NCBI RefSeq assembly: GCF_900117455.1
Contig: NZ_FPHO01000003.1
Coordinates: 2,198,501 to 2,262,500 of the forward strand
Reading direction: 5' to 3'
DNA length: 64,000 nucleotides
From: Hyphomicrobium sp. CS1GBMeth3
Lineage (GTDB): Bacteria; Pseudomonadota; Alphaproteobacteria; Rhizobiales; Hyphomicrobiaceae
Position numbers and translations under genes: made by a program. This document shows positions 56,489-64,000 of this stretch, piece by piece (within the stretch, counting starts at the first letter, position 1; each line of letters opens with the position of its first letter). The notes under the pieces were generated by a model. That model was not told the DNA's origin, did not search any database, and worked only from the letters and a program-made list of their open reading frames with translations.

Positions 56489-57283
56489 TCAGACAGCGAC
56501 CGGCGCCGCAATGTGAGGATGCGGATCGTAGCCCTCGAGAGCGAAGTCCTCGTAGCGGAAGGCGAAGATCGAGCGGACATCCGGATTGATGGTCATCGTC
56601 GGCAGCGCCCGTGGCGTGCGCGAGAGCTGCAGGTCCGCCTGCTCCAGGTGATTGGTGTAAAGGTGCGCATCGCCGAAGGTGTGCACGAACTCGCCTGGCT
56701 TGAGCCCAGTAACCTGCGCCATCATCATCGTAAGCAGCGCATAGCTCGCGATGTTGAACGGAACGCCGAGGAACACGTCCGCCGACCGTTGGTAGAGCTG
56801 GCACGAAAGCCGCCCGTCTGCGACGTAGAACTGGAACAGGCAGTGGCAGGGGGCCAGCGCCATGTCCGGAATGTCCGCGGGGTTCCAGGCCGAGACGATG
56901 ATGCGCCGGCTGTCCGGATTGGTCTTGAGCGTCTCGACGACCTCGCTGATCTGATCGATCGTCCGCCCGTCCGGCGCCGCCCAACTCCGCCACTGCTTGC
57001 CGTAGACAGGTCCGAGGCTGCCGTCCTCGCGCGCCCACTCGTCCCAGATGCGCACGCCGTTGGCCTTGAGATAACCGATGTTGGTATCGCCCGCGAGAAA
57101 CCAGATCAGCTCGTGGATGATCGAGCGCACATGCAGCTTCTTCGTCGTCACCAGCGGGAAGCCGTCGGCGAGGTCGAACCGCATCTGGTGGCCGAAGACC
57201 GACAGCGTGCCCGTGCCCGTTCGGTCGGACTTGGCGACGCCGTCGGTGCGCACGCGGCGGAGGAGGTCGAGATATTGCTGCAT
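56489..57283 (-). CDS. thyA: Thymidylate synthase
   Basis: The 264-residue enzyme methylates dUMP to dTMP with methylene-tetrahydrofolate. It matches classical ThyA over its length, with [18 protein letters not shown] near 21, the catalytic Cys146 in [10 protein letters not shown], and [12 protein letters not shown] near 173. Length equals that of E. coli ThyA. In a methylotroph it draws on the same folate-bound C1 pool as the serine cycle. Confidence 0.97.
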   Translation of the reverse strand: MQQYLDLLRRVRTDGVAKSDRTGTGTLSVFGHQMRFDLADGFPLVTTKKLHVRSIIHELIWFLAGDTNIGYLKANGVRIWDEWAREDGSLGPVYGKQWRSWAAPDGRTIDQISEVVETLKTNPDSRRIIVSAWNPADIPDMALAPCHCLFQFYVADGRLSCQLYQRSADVFLGVPFNIASYALLTMMMAQVTGLKPGEFVHTFGDAHLYTNHLEQADLQLSRTPRALPTMTINPDVRSIFAFRYEDFALEGYDPHPHIAAPVAV

Positions 57284-57310
57284 GGCCCTGATGTAAGCCG
57301 ATTCCGGGTC

Positions 57311-57353
57311 TGTTTCACGTTCCGACCACCCTATCAGTCCGAAGCGTGAAACA
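57311..57353. repeat. Palindromic repeat related to the 50427-50532 pair
   Basis: TGTTTCACG at one end and CGTGAAACA at the other flank TTCCGAC and GTCCGAAG around a centre containing CCTATCA. The inner part matches the repeats between psd and pssA; the outer arms are longer. It lies between CPBP and thyA on the minus strand and may end or regulate transcripts. Confidence 0.7.
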
Positions 57354-57358
57354 CCGCT

Positions 57359-58126
57359 CTAATTAGTGGGCGCGAACAGGAAGATAACCGTCAGCGCGAA
57401 GGCGTTGATAACGGCGTGCGCCACCACGACGGCGCGCATCGAACCGGTGCGCCACATGATCCAACTCATGCCCACGCCCGCCAGAAATACGCTGGCGAGG
57501 CCCGGCCCCGAGTAGCCCACGTGCAGAACAGTCCACAACCCCGACGAGAGAATGGCGGCAGGCCAGTACCCGAGCCGGCTCTTGGCGAGCGCCGACAGCA
57601 GGAAACCACGGAACGTGATCTCCTCCCACAGCGGCGCCAGCACGACGGCCGCCAGGATCACGGCCCACCAGTAAGGCGATTTGAGGCCGTCGAGAATCCA
57701 GCGTCCGTCCGAGAACAAGGGAACTTCCGCAAGACGATAGAGCAGGATTTCGATCGGCCCGATGAGAACGATCAGGAGCGCGCCGTACCCCACGGCCGTG
57801 AGCCAGCCGGTCTGAGGCGGGGCGAGGCGAAGCGTCGGGATGCGCGCGCCCTTCCATCCGGCTGCAACCCACACGATGGCGAGGGAGAGAAACTGCCCCG
57901 CGATCATCTGCGCCAGCATGAATGGCGAGGCAAGCGACGGAATGCCGCCCGGCGTGGTTCGCGCGTCGCCGGTCACGAGGCTCGCATCCTCGGCAAGAAT
58001 GGCGAGCAGCGCCACGGCCATCGGCGCCAAGCTCGCCAGCACGGCGACGGCAATCGCAGCGCTCGGTCCCCAAGGCGTTTCGGCACGATAAGCCGCGCGT
58101 GGGCGGTCGTCGGCTACGGCAGGCAT
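57359..58126 (-). CDS. CPBP-family intramembrane metalloprotease
   Basis: The 255-residue inner-membrane protein has about seven hydrophobic helices. The CPBP/Abi motifs are intact: Glu168-Glu169 and Arg173 in LWEEITFRGFL, His202 in VLHVG, and His237 with Asn241 in VAHAVINAF. The family includes CAAX-type proteases. Its substrate is unknown. It ends 75 bases before thyA, with a palindromic repeat in between. Confidence 0.88.
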   Translation of the reverse strand: MPAVADDRPRAAYRAETPWGPSAAIAVAVLASLAPMAVALLAILAEDASLVTGDARTTPGGIPSLASPFMLAQMIAGQFLSLAIVWVAAGWKGARIPTLRLAPPQTGWLTAVGYGALLIVLIGPIEILLYRLAEVPLFSDGRWILDGLKSPYWWAVILAAVVLAPLWEEITFRGFLLSALAKSRLGYWPAAILSSGLWTVLHVGYSGPGLASVFLAGVGMSWIMWRTGSMRAVVVAHAVINAFALTVIFLFAPTN

Positions 58127-58261
58127 TGACTATGCGGGCCCTTGATGATGGAGGATAAGCACACCTGAAGCGGGTGCTCCGAGGCTGAGAGACAGCGTCA
58201 CTTTGCCTGCAGAAAGGCTCTGAGCCCAGGCACTTTTATTTCAGAGGCTCCCGTCATATAT

Positions 58262-58600
58262 TCCAGGTGCTGGATTCGTCCGGCTATGGCGATAAACGCG
58301 ACCGTAATAAGCCGTTCGGACCCGGGGGCAGTACCCGGCGCCTCCACCACCAGCCCATCGTAAAGTTCCGAGGGTGAGCTGCTGATGGGGGCGAACTAGG
58401 ATCGACGAGGGTGTAAAGGGTTTAGCTTTTGCCCGGCATGATACCGCCGTCATCGGGTCATTCAGAATAGTTGCCAATGACAACTATGCTGAGGCTGCTC
58501 TCGCTGCGTAATGCGGCGCGATAAGCCTGAAGACGAAAGTCCTTGCTCCTAGCCGAGTAAGGCGCGGTCCGGGAGGCACCGGGCAACAGAAGCCTCCCAC
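58262..58600 (+). ncRNA. ssrA: tmRNA, circularly permuted two-piece form
   Basis: This RNA rescues stalled ribosomes and adds a degradation tag. The gene is permuted, as in other Alphaproteobacteria: the acceptor piece comes first and ends with encoded CCA at 58347-58349, then a removed spacer, then the coding piece starting GGGGGCG at 58387. The acceptor stem pairs GGGGGCG (58387-58393) with CGCCTCC (58339-58345). The tag frame runs 58473-58511 from the resume codon GCC and encodes ANDNYAEAALAA then TAA. The outer ends are approximate. It lies just before sspB, whose product delivers tagged proteins to ClpXP. Confidence 0.92.
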
Positions 58601-58651
58601 TCATTAGCGTCGCCGGGGAAAGGCGCGATCGGGGACGAAGCGACAAACGGC

Positions 58652-59326
58652 ATGACGGTTGAGTCGACGATCGACTACGAGGGACTGGCGCAGGAAGCGA
58701 TGCGCGGGGTCGTTCGCAAGGTTCTCGCCCGCACGGCGAAATCGGGCCTAGTCGGTGATCATCATTTCTACATCTCGTTCGATACCGAAGCGCCGGGCGT
58801 ATCGCTGTCGCGGCGCCTGAAGGAGAAGTATCCGAACGAGATGACGATCGTGCTCCAGCACCGCTTCTGGGACTTGGCGGTCACGGAGGAGCGCTTCGAG
58901 GTGAAGCTGACGTTCGACGGCATCCCCGAGCGTCTTGTCGTCCCATTCGATGCCATCAAGGTTTTCTTCGATCCGTCGGTGCGCTTCGGGCTTCAGTTCG
59001 AGGATCCGAACGCCGGATCGGACGCTGCGGCGCAGGGCTCGGCTGGCCTCGACGGCCTTGCGTCACGCGGCGCGACCAGAACCCGCAAGACATCTCGCCC
59101 GCGCAAAGCGCCGTCTCAGGATGGCAAGCCCGTGTCCACTGGCGCAGCGTCCGAAGAGCCGGCAACGGCGGATGAGACACCGCCGGTGACGCCGCTCGCG
59201 GCCAACGCAACAAAGCGGTCGGCGGCGGCATCGGACGATGAGGCGGCTGGTACAGATGAGGCCGACGCCGCGGGCCGCACCGGCGGCGCCGAGATCGTCA
59301 GCCTCGATAAATTTCGCAAGAAATAA
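58652..59326 (+). CDS. sspB: SspB-family adaptor for ssrA-tagged proteins
   Basis: SspB binds ssrA tags and tethers tagged proteins to ClpXP. The 224-residue protein has the alphaproteobacterial SspB fold at about residues 5-115 (HHFYISFDTEAPGVSLS, MTIVLQHRFWDLAVTEERF, FDGIPERLVVPFDAIKVF). A long disordered acidic and Ala-rich linker follows, ending in a short basic motif (IVSLDKFRKK) that is likely the ClpX-binding tail. The start is the ATG at 58652. It directly follows ssrA on the same strand. Confidence 0.92.
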   Translation: MTVESTIDYEGLAQEAMRGVVRKVLARTAKSGLVGDHHFYISFDTEAPGVSLSRRLKEKYPNEMTIVLQHRFWDLAVTEERFEVKLTFDGIPERLVVPFDAIKVFFDPSVRFGLQFEDPNAGSDAAAQGSAGLDGLASRGATRTRKTSRPRKAPSQDGKPVSTGAASEEPATADETPPVTPLAANATKRSAAASDDEAAGTDEADAAGRTGGAEIVSLDKFRKK

Positions 59327-59353
59327 GCGCTCCGCTTCCAGAGCGGGCGAACT

Positions 59354-59698
59354 TTAGCGTCGTCCGAGCGGATGCTCAAAGCGCTTGCGCACCCACCGCC
59401 GGTTGTAATGCCGATACGGTCGGTAGTCGTAACCGTCATCGTAATAGTAGTCGTCGTAGTAGTAGCTGCGGTAGCGCGGCCTATACGCATATCCGTAGTC
59501 ATAATCGTAGCTTGGCCCGATGTAGATGCCGACGCCACCCCACCGTCCGTGGCGAACGTGCTGCACATTGCTCTGCGCCTGATGCGAGACGGAGGCACCG
59601 TTTGCCGTCGTGACGGGCCCGGCCGCCGCCGGGCCGCCGATGCTGAGCACGATTGCGGACAACGCGATCGCCGTGCTCTGAACCTTGCTGCTGTTCAT
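59354..59698 (-). CDS. Secreted tyrosine-rich protein
   Basis: The 114-residue protein has a signal peptide ending AAA near residue 26 and a mature part extremely rich in Tyr, Asp and Arg (YDYDYGYAYRPRYRSYYYDD). Such short tyrosine-rich secreted proteins are common in Hyphomicrobiales envelopes and have no defined role. ATG 59698 follows AGGAGAAAGATC. It converges on sspB. Confidence 0.7.
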   Translation of the reverse strand: MNSSKVQSTAIALSAIVLSIGGPAAAGPVTTANGASVSHQAQSNVQHVRHGRWGGVGIYIGPSYDYDYGYAYRPRYRSYYYDDYYYDDGYDYRPYRHYNRRWVRKRFEHPLGRR

Positions 59699-59959
59699 GA
59701 TCTTTCTCCTGAAGCGGACTTCGTTTTTTGAAACGTCGTCCCCGCTGAGAAGAAAATCGGGGAGCGGCCGGTGCGGTTCCAACGAGCGCGGGCCGAGCCG
59801 TTCGAGGTTATGAATGTCTATTCAGGTAGATGAACCTTAAGTGACTGAAATTTTTTATGTTTTTAGCAACGGAAGCGAGGTCGGGCCGTCGTTCTCCTCT
59901 ATGCAAGCCCACGAGAGCCGCTGAGAGCGGACGGGGCCGAAACAAAGTGGAGACGACAC

Positions 59960-60259
59960 ATGAACGCGAAGATGAAGACTGCCCTTCTGACTGCCGCCGC
60001 CCTCGTGATGACCGCCGGCGTATCCGTTGCCGCCCCCGTCAAGCACGCGCACTACGGCAAGCCGGGTTATTCGAAGGTCTACAAGAAGCCCGGCATCAAT
60101 GCCTTCGAGCGGCGCGCCATCGCACGCAGCGCAGCCAACCTCGCGCAACTGAAGCGCCGCGTCTGGCGCGACGGCAGGCTGACGGCCTTCGAGCGCATCC
60201 AGCTTCGCAACGCTGAGCGGCGCCACGCCGCGCTGGTCGCCCGCGCCTACCGCTCGTAG
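59960..60259 (+). CDS. Small secreted basic protein
   Basis: The 99-residue protein has a signal peptide ending VAA near residue 25, then a His/Lys/Tyr-rich stretch (KHAHYGKPGYSKVYKKPG) and an Arg-rich helix with repeated ERR/LKRR motifs. It starts behind GGAGACGAC. No family is recognised. It is followed by a hairpin (60285-60310). Confidence 0.65.
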   Translation: MNAKMKTALLTAAALVMTAGVSVAAPVKHAHYGKPGYSKVYKKPGINAFERRAIARSAANLAQLKRRVWRDGRLTAFERIQLRNAERRHAALVARAYRS

Positions 60260-60284
60260 TGGCTCGTCGTGACGAAGCATCGGA

Positions 60285-60310
60285 AAGGGCCGCGCGCCTG
60301 CGCGGCCCTT
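60285..60310 (+). terminator. Terminator-like hairpin after the small basic protein gene
   Basis: AAGGGCCGCG (60285-60294) pairs exactly with CGCGGCCCTT (60301-60310) around a 6-base loop, 26 bases after the stop. The stem ends in TT but no longer T-run follows. Confidence 0.6.
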
Positions 60311-60364
60311 GACCGTATGCGGACCGCAGTCGAGGGTGCGGACGTCGCGCACCGCGGAGATTGA

Positions 60365-60863
60365 ATGCTCCCGGCGAACCAACGACGCAGGGAGCTTGTA
60401 GTGGTCGACAGCGCGGCTTTGTACGACACACACCGCGGACGCCATCTCAAGCGGGCGCTGGGTATTGTCGCACTCACCATCGTGCTGGGCCCGCTTGTTG
60501 GCGGGATCGTTGTCCTCGGCCCGCTGCTGTTTTCCTCGCAGAAACCTTTCCTCTCGCTTGCGGACTTCGCGGGCGCAGTCGGTGGCGTCGTCATGCTGAG
60601 CTATGTGTTCGGCGCCAGGCGAGCGATCCTCGCTGCCCTGTGGATCGGCTATCGTCTGGTTGCGCGGCACCATCAGCTATTTGGAGTGCGTTGCGGCCGC
60701 GCTGGCCACCACGTTGATCGGTGTCGTCTATCTTCTGGCTCTTGTCGGCCTGGACGGATGGGCTGCCGTGCTGACCCTTAACCTGTTTCTCGGCGTCGCC
60801 TCTGTCGTTGCGGCGCTCGTGTGCCGTTGGGTCGGCGGAGCGGCCGGACTTTTGCCGCGCTAG
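60365..60863 (+). pseudogene. Frameshifted four-helix membrane protein
   Basis: Two overlapping frames each carry half of a likely membrane protein. The first (from ATG 60365) has helices around IVALTIVLGPLVGGIVVLG and FAGAVGGVVMLSYVF, then degrades after about 60650. The second frame, one base further on, starts to look protein-like from about 60665 with YLECVAAALATTLIGVVYL and a fourth helix, ending at TAG 60861-60863. Joined, they would give a product of about 165 residues. Either a real one-base insertion or two-base deletion disabled the gene, or it is a sequencing error. No family is recognised. It lies 76 bases before fumC. Confidence 0.55.
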
Positions 60864-60939
60864 CCGCGACCTTGGTTCCGGCCCTCCTCCCGTGCTATGG
60901 CGACCGCAGTTCCCGCATGACCAGACGACGGAACCTCCC

Positions 60940-62352
60940 ATGACCGAGAAGAAAGTCCCCGCCAACCCGGCCGTCCGCATCGAAACCGACACCTTCGGCG
61001 AGATCGAGGTGCCAGCGCACTGCTGTTGGGGCGCACAGGCGCAGCGTAGCCTCGGCAACTTCAAGATCGGCTGGGAAAAGCAGCCGGCTCCTGTGATCCG
61101 CGCGCTCGGCATCGTGAAGCGCGCCGCCGCGGAGACCAATATGGCGCTGGGTAAGCTCGATCCGAAGCTCGGAGAGACGATCATCAAGGCGGCACAGGAG
61201 GTGATCGACGGCAAGCTCGGCGATCATTTCCCGCTCGTCGTCTGGCAGACCGGTTCGGGCACGCAGTCCAACATGAACGCCAACGAGGTGATCTCGAACC
61301 GCGCCATCGAGATGCTTGGGGGCGTGATGGGGTCTAAGAAACCCGTGCACCCGAACGACCACGTCAACATGAGCCAGTCGTCGAACGACACCTTTCCGAC
61401 GGCCATGCACATCGCCTGCGCCGAGGAGGTCGTGCACCGGCTCATTCCGGCTCTCAAGAAACTCCACGGCGCGCTCGCCGAGAAGGCGAAGGCCTGGCAC
61501 GACATCATCAAGATCGGGCGCACGCACACCCAGGACGCGACGCCGCTCACGCTCGGCCAGGAATTTTCGGGCTACGCGCAGCAGATCGAGAACGGCATCA
61601 AGCGCATCGAGATGACGTTGCCGGCGTTGATGGAACTGGCGCAGGGCGGCACGGCGGTCGGCACCGGCCTCGCGTCGCCCAAAGGTTTTGCCAAGAAGGT
61701 GGCCGAGCACATCGCCGCCATCACCAAGCTGCCGTTCACCTCGGCGCCGAACAAGTTCGAGGCGCTCGCTGCGCACGATGCGATGGTCATGACGCACGGC
61801 GCCATCGCGACTGTCGCTATGAGCTGCTTCAAGATCGCAAACGACATCCGCTTCCTTGGCTCGGGCCCGCGCGCAGGGTTGGGTGAGCTGGCGTTGCCCG
61901 AGAACGAGCCCGGCTCCTCGATCATGCCGGGCAAGGTGAACCCGACCCAATGCGAGGCGCTGACACAGGTCGCCGCCCACATCCACGGCAACAATGCCGC
62001 CATCGGCTTCGCTGGCAGTCAGGGCCACTTCGAGCTCAACGTCTTCAACCCGATGATGGCCTACAACTTCCTACAGTCGGTGCGCCTCCTGGCCGATGCC
62101 GCTGTCTCGTTCACGGACAACTGCGTCGTCGGCATCGAGCCGCGCCTCGACAACATCGCCAGTGGGCTCGCGAACTCGCTGATGCTCGTGACGCCGCTCA
62201 AGGAGAAGTACGGCTACGACCGTGCCGCCAAGATCGCCAAGACCGCGCACAAGAACGGCACGACGCTGCGCGAGGAAGCCATCAAGGACGGCATACCGGC
62301 CGAGGATTTCGATCGGATCGTGCGCCCCGAGAAGATGATCAGCCCGGAGTGA
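60940..62352 (+). CDS. fumC: Class II fumarate hydratase
   Basis: This oxygen-stable enzyme interconverts fumarate and malate in the TCA cycle, feeding malate toward MtkAB in this organism. The 470-residue protein starts at ATG 60940; an open extension upstream has no homology. It carries [17 protein letters not shown] near residue 105, [16 protein letters not shown] near 190 and the signature [13 protein letters not shown] near 325. Length is typical. Confidence 0.97.
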   Translation: MTEKKVPANPAVRIETDTFGEIEVPAHCCWGAQAQRSLGNFKIGWEKQPAPVIRALGIVKRAAAETNMALGKLDPKLGETIIKAAQEVIDGKLGDHFPLVVWQTGSGTQSNMNANEVISNRAIEMLGGVMGSKKPVHPNDHVNMSQSSNDTFPTAMHIACAEEVVHRLIPALKKLHGALAEKAKAWHDIIKIGRTHTQDATPLTLGQEFSGYAQQIENGIKRIEMTLPALMELAQGGTAVGTGLASPKGFAKKVAEHIAAITKLPFTSAPNKFEALAAHDAMVMTHGAIATVAMSCFKIANDIRFLGSGPRAGLGELALPENEPGSSIMPGKVNPTQCEALTQVAAHIHGNNAAIGFAGSQGHFELNVFNPMMAYNFLQSVRLLADAAVSFTDNCVVGIEPRLDNIASGLANSLMLVTPLKEKYGYDRAAKIAKTAHKNGTTLREEAIKDGIPAEDFDRIVRPEKMISPE

Positions 62353-62396
62353 GGGGCATCGCGCCCTTTTGACGTCCGCGGCGCCTGAGCGTAGGA

Positions 62397-62428
62397 TGCG
62401 CATTAGTAATGCGCATGATGTATGCGCA
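62397..62428 (+). promoter_or_regulatory. Palindromic operator of the ccdAB module
   Basis: TGCGCATTA (62397-62405) and TAATGCGCA (62407-62415) form a perfect palindrome around one base, followed by a further half-site TATGCGCA at 62421-62428. The array ends 12 bases before the ccdA ATG, the usual place for toxin-antitoxin self-repression. Confidence 0.75.
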
Positions 62429-62440
62429 CAGGAGGTGCGG

Positions 62441-62680
62441 ATGGACAGCAAGGCTCCCAAAAGAAAGCGCGCCGTGAACCTGTCGATCGACGCTGAGCTG
62501 GTCCGTGAAGCCAAGGCTGCCGGTGCCAACATGTCAGCCCTGCTCGAAGCGGCGTTGCGTGATCTTCTTGAAACGCAACGCACCGAGCGATGGCGCGAGG
62601 AGAACAGGGAAGCGCTCGCCGCCTACGACCGGCATATCGAGAAGGATGGGCTATGGTTCGACGAGTTTCGGACGTGGTAG
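62441..62680 (+). CDS. ccdA: CcdA-family antitoxin
   Basis: The 79-residue protein starts behind AGGAGGTGCGG. Its N-terminal half is a ribbon-helix-helix DNA-binding domain (KRAVNLSIDAELVREAKAAG), and the C-terminal half (WREENREALAAYDRHIEKDG) is the disordered toxin-binding tail typical of CcdA. It should neutralise CcdB and repress its own operator just upstream. Its stop is directly followed by the ccdB start. Confidence 0.9.
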   Translation: MDSKAPKRKRAVNLSIDAELVREAKAAGANMSALLEAALRDLLETQRTERWREENREALAAYDRHIEKDGLWFDEFRTW

Positions 62681-62992
62681 ATGCGCCAGTTCGACGTTTT
62701 CAGGAATCCAAGCAAAGCCTCTGCGAAATATGCCCCGTTTCTCGTGGTGCTCCAGTCCTCTCTCACCCTGACGGAAACGACGGTCGTCGTAGCACCTCTT
62801 GTTCTGCCGGATAGGCTTCCCGTCGCCTCCCGCCTCTTTCCGAGAGTGAAGGTCGGAACGCGCGCAGTCGTACTATCGACGAACGAGTTGGGAGCCATCG
62901 GCCGTCCGCATTTGAAGGAGCGAGTGGGAAACCTCGAATCCGAGCGAGATACCATCATCGCTGCGATCGACATGCTTTTTTCTGGGTTCTGA
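62681..62992 (+). CDS. ccdB: CcdB-family toxin
   Basis: The 103-residue protein matches CcdB, which poisons DNA gyrase. It begins MRQFDVFRNPSKASAKYAPF and ends with the helix ERDTIIAAIDMLFSGF; in F-plasmid CcdB the matching C-terminal Trp-Gly-Ile tail is needed for killing, here Ser-Gly-Phe, so potency is uncertain. The ATG follows the ccdA stop with no gap. A chromosomal copy may stabilise this region or be a domesticated module. Confidence 0.88.
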   Translation: MRQFDVFRNPSKASAKYAPFLVVLQSSLTLTETTVVVAPLVLPDRLPVASRLFPRVKVGTRAVVLSTNELGAIGRPHLKERVGNLESERDTIIAAIDMLFSGF

Positions 62993-62996
62993 CACC

Positions 62997-63206
62997 ATGT
63001 CCGCCGAGATCATCAACCTCCGCAAGGCCCGCAAGGAGCGCGACCGCGCCGCCAAGGAAAAGCAGGCGGAGGAGAACCGCGCCAAGTTCGGCCGTACGAA
63101 GGCCGAACGTCGGCGGGCTGAAGCCGAACAGGACATTGCTCACTGCCGCCTCGACGCCCACCGGAGGGGAGAGGACGACGACGATAGCGGGCCGGCAGCG
63201 TCATGA
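62997..63206 (+). CDS. DUF4169-family small protein
   Basis: The 69-residue protein begins MSAEIINLRKARKERDRAAKE, the DUF4169 pattern, and is a highly charged helix followed by an acidic tail. It starts 4 bases after ccdB and overlaps the next gene by 4 bases (ATGA). Such proteins are widespread in Alphaproteobacteria; the function is unknown. Confidence 0.8.
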   Translation: MSAEIINLRKARKERDRAAKEKQAEENRAKFGRTKAERRRAEAEQDIAHCRLDAHRRGEDDDDSGPAAS

Positions 63207-63463
63207 CATTTGCCTCGGCGCGCCCGGTCAAACGCTCGTTCTCGATCCGTGGCCATCGCACGTCGATCTCGCTCGAGGAGCCGTTCTGGGAAGCGCTGAA
63301 GGAAGCAGCCGCACGGGAGCGTATTCCGCTCGCCGCGCTCATCGCCCGCATCGATGAGCAGCGCGGCGGCGCAGGATTATCGAGCGCCGTGCGGGTGTGG
63401 ATCCTCGAGTATGCGCGTGCTGCAGGCGCGATTGCGAGCTACGACGGCGGCAACCGCGATTGA
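63203..63463 (+). CDS. Ribbon-helix-helix domain protein
   Basis: The 86-residue protein has a ribbon-helix-helix-like domain: KRSFSIRGHRTSISLEEPFW then AAARERIPLAALIARID, and the late SSAVRVWILEYAR. This is the RHH_4 pattern found paired with DUF4169 in Alphaproteobacteria. It may bind DNA as a dimer. It overlaps the preceding gene, so the two are co-translated. Confidence 0.8.
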   Translation: MTFASARPVKRSFSIRGHRTSISLEEPFWEALKEAAARERIPLAALIARIDEQRGGAGLSSAVRVWILEYARAAGAIASYDGGNRD

Positions 63464-63478
63464 GCGGAGTTGGTAAGG

Positions 63479-64000
63479 TCAGTACGGCGTGATCTGGAAC
63501 GGGCGCCACTCTTGTTCCGGCGGCTTCTTGCGGCGTGGCGGCGGCCGTTGCGCAGCTGTCGGCGCGGGTGCCGCGACCGGTGGTTGCTGCTGAGTAAACG
63601 CTTCTATGTCTTGTTCGACCGGAACGCCCTCGCCCGCGTCCCGAACACTGTTGTCGAACATGTCGGATTGCGGCGCGCCCGGCGGCGGGGCGAGCTCCTC
63701 GCGCTGCACGGCATTCGGCGCCTGATCCTCCTCGAGCGCTCGCCGCCGTTCCGCGTCTATGCGCGCGCGTTCCTCTGCTGCCTTGCGCCGAACGGCATCC
63801 TGCCGCGCGCGGTCTTCGTCGAGCTTGCGCAAGCGCTCGAGCTCACGCACGTCGAGCTCCATCTTGCGCACCACGAGCTCCCGCTCGAGCGCTTCTGCGG
63901 AGACCTGCGGCTCGAGGGCTGCGAACTCGCTGAGCTTGCCGGTGTAGACAACCGTCACCGGCGGCAGCAGCGCCCGGTCGGGAGCACCGGAGAGCGACTT
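63479..64000 (-). CDS. C-terminal part of a large protein, possibly AsmA-like (partial, runs off right edge)
   Basis: The frame is open to the right edge with no start in the window, giving at least 173 residues. The visible part has a short region (VVYTGKLSEFAALEP), then a charged helical segment with repeated ERLRKLDEDRARQ-like sequence (about 100 residues) and a Pro/Gln/Arg-rich tail ending PFQITPY. The layout, a folded domain followed by a charged helix and a low-complexity end, resembles the C-terminus of AsmA-family envelope proteins of Hyphomicrobiales, but the diagnostic domain lies outside the window. A GTG at 63958 is an internal codon rather than the start. Confidence 0.6.
   Translation of the reverse strand, partial: KSLSGAPDRALLPPVTVVYTGKLSEFAALEPQVSAEALERELVVRKMELDVRELERLRKLDEDRARQDAVRRKAAEERARIDAERRRALEEDQAPNAVQREELAPPPGAPQSDMFDNSVRDAGEGVPVEQDIEAFTQQQPPVAAPAPTAAQRPPPRRKKPPEQEWRPFQITPY

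Overview
The window is GC-rich and looks like the chromosome of a methylotrophic alphaproteobacterium of the order Hyphomicrobiales (Hyphomicrobium or Methyloceanibacter relatives are the obvious comparison). The basis is a lanthanide-type methanol dehydrogenase (xoxF) with its own two-component system, a block of serine-cycle genes (sgaA, mclA, mtkA, mtkB, ppc), a short alphaproteobacterial-type prolyl-tRNA synthetase, and a circularly permuted tmRNA gene with its SspB adaptor. There is no CRISPR array, no prophage and no full transposon. The genus is an inference.

Region by region. Positions 1-6700 (minus strand) hold methanol oxidation: a secreted formylglycine-generating-enzyme-fold protein, sensor kinase MoxY and regulator MoxX in one tightly packed unit, then xoxF and a xoxJ-like binding protein that runs off the left edge. 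7366-20282 is mainly housekeeping (proS, lolCD, ubiB, dnaE, rhomboid) with an ORF6N-domain gene under a perfect palindrome and a MITE-like repeat. 20382-24879 (minus) has an L,D-transpeptidase, obgE, an acetyltransferase and rpmA/rplU. 25190-30702 has an extensin-like protein, a PspC protein, an Ntn-hydrolase-like protein and the two membrane subunits of a TRAP transporter without a binding protein.

30791-39236 (minus) is the assimilation block: an atypical response regulator, then sgaA, mclA, mtkA, mtkB and ppc. Together these convert serine-derived carbon and CO2 to malate, malyl-CoA and back to glyoxylate and acetyl-CoA, so formaldehyde-level carbon from XoxF can be assimilated. 39365-44239 has a peptidase, an SSF symporter pair, mscL and a Tat-type TRAP binding protein. 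44436-49335 has an orphan histidine kinase next to a HerA-like ATPase, facing a large unknown membrane protein.

49472-58126 (minus) covers phospholipid synthesis (psd, pssA), envelope protein quality control (hflK, hflC, DUF2065, degP) and folate/dTMP synthesis (folA, thyA), with copies of a small palindromic repeat. 58262-64000 has ssrA, sspB, two small secreted proteins, a frameshifted four-helix membrane gene, fumC, a ccdAB toxin-antitoxin pair with its operator, two small genes and the C-terminal part of an envelope-type protein at the right edge.

The best candidates for something undescribed are: the catalytically dead FGE-fold protein co-encoded with MoxYX beside xoxF; the aspartate-less receiver regulator with repeated heptamers upstream of the serine-cycle genes; the palindrome-controlled ORF6N gene; and the histidine kinase-HerA pair. 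All coordinates and motifs were read by eye; family assignments come from motif recognition and were not searched.
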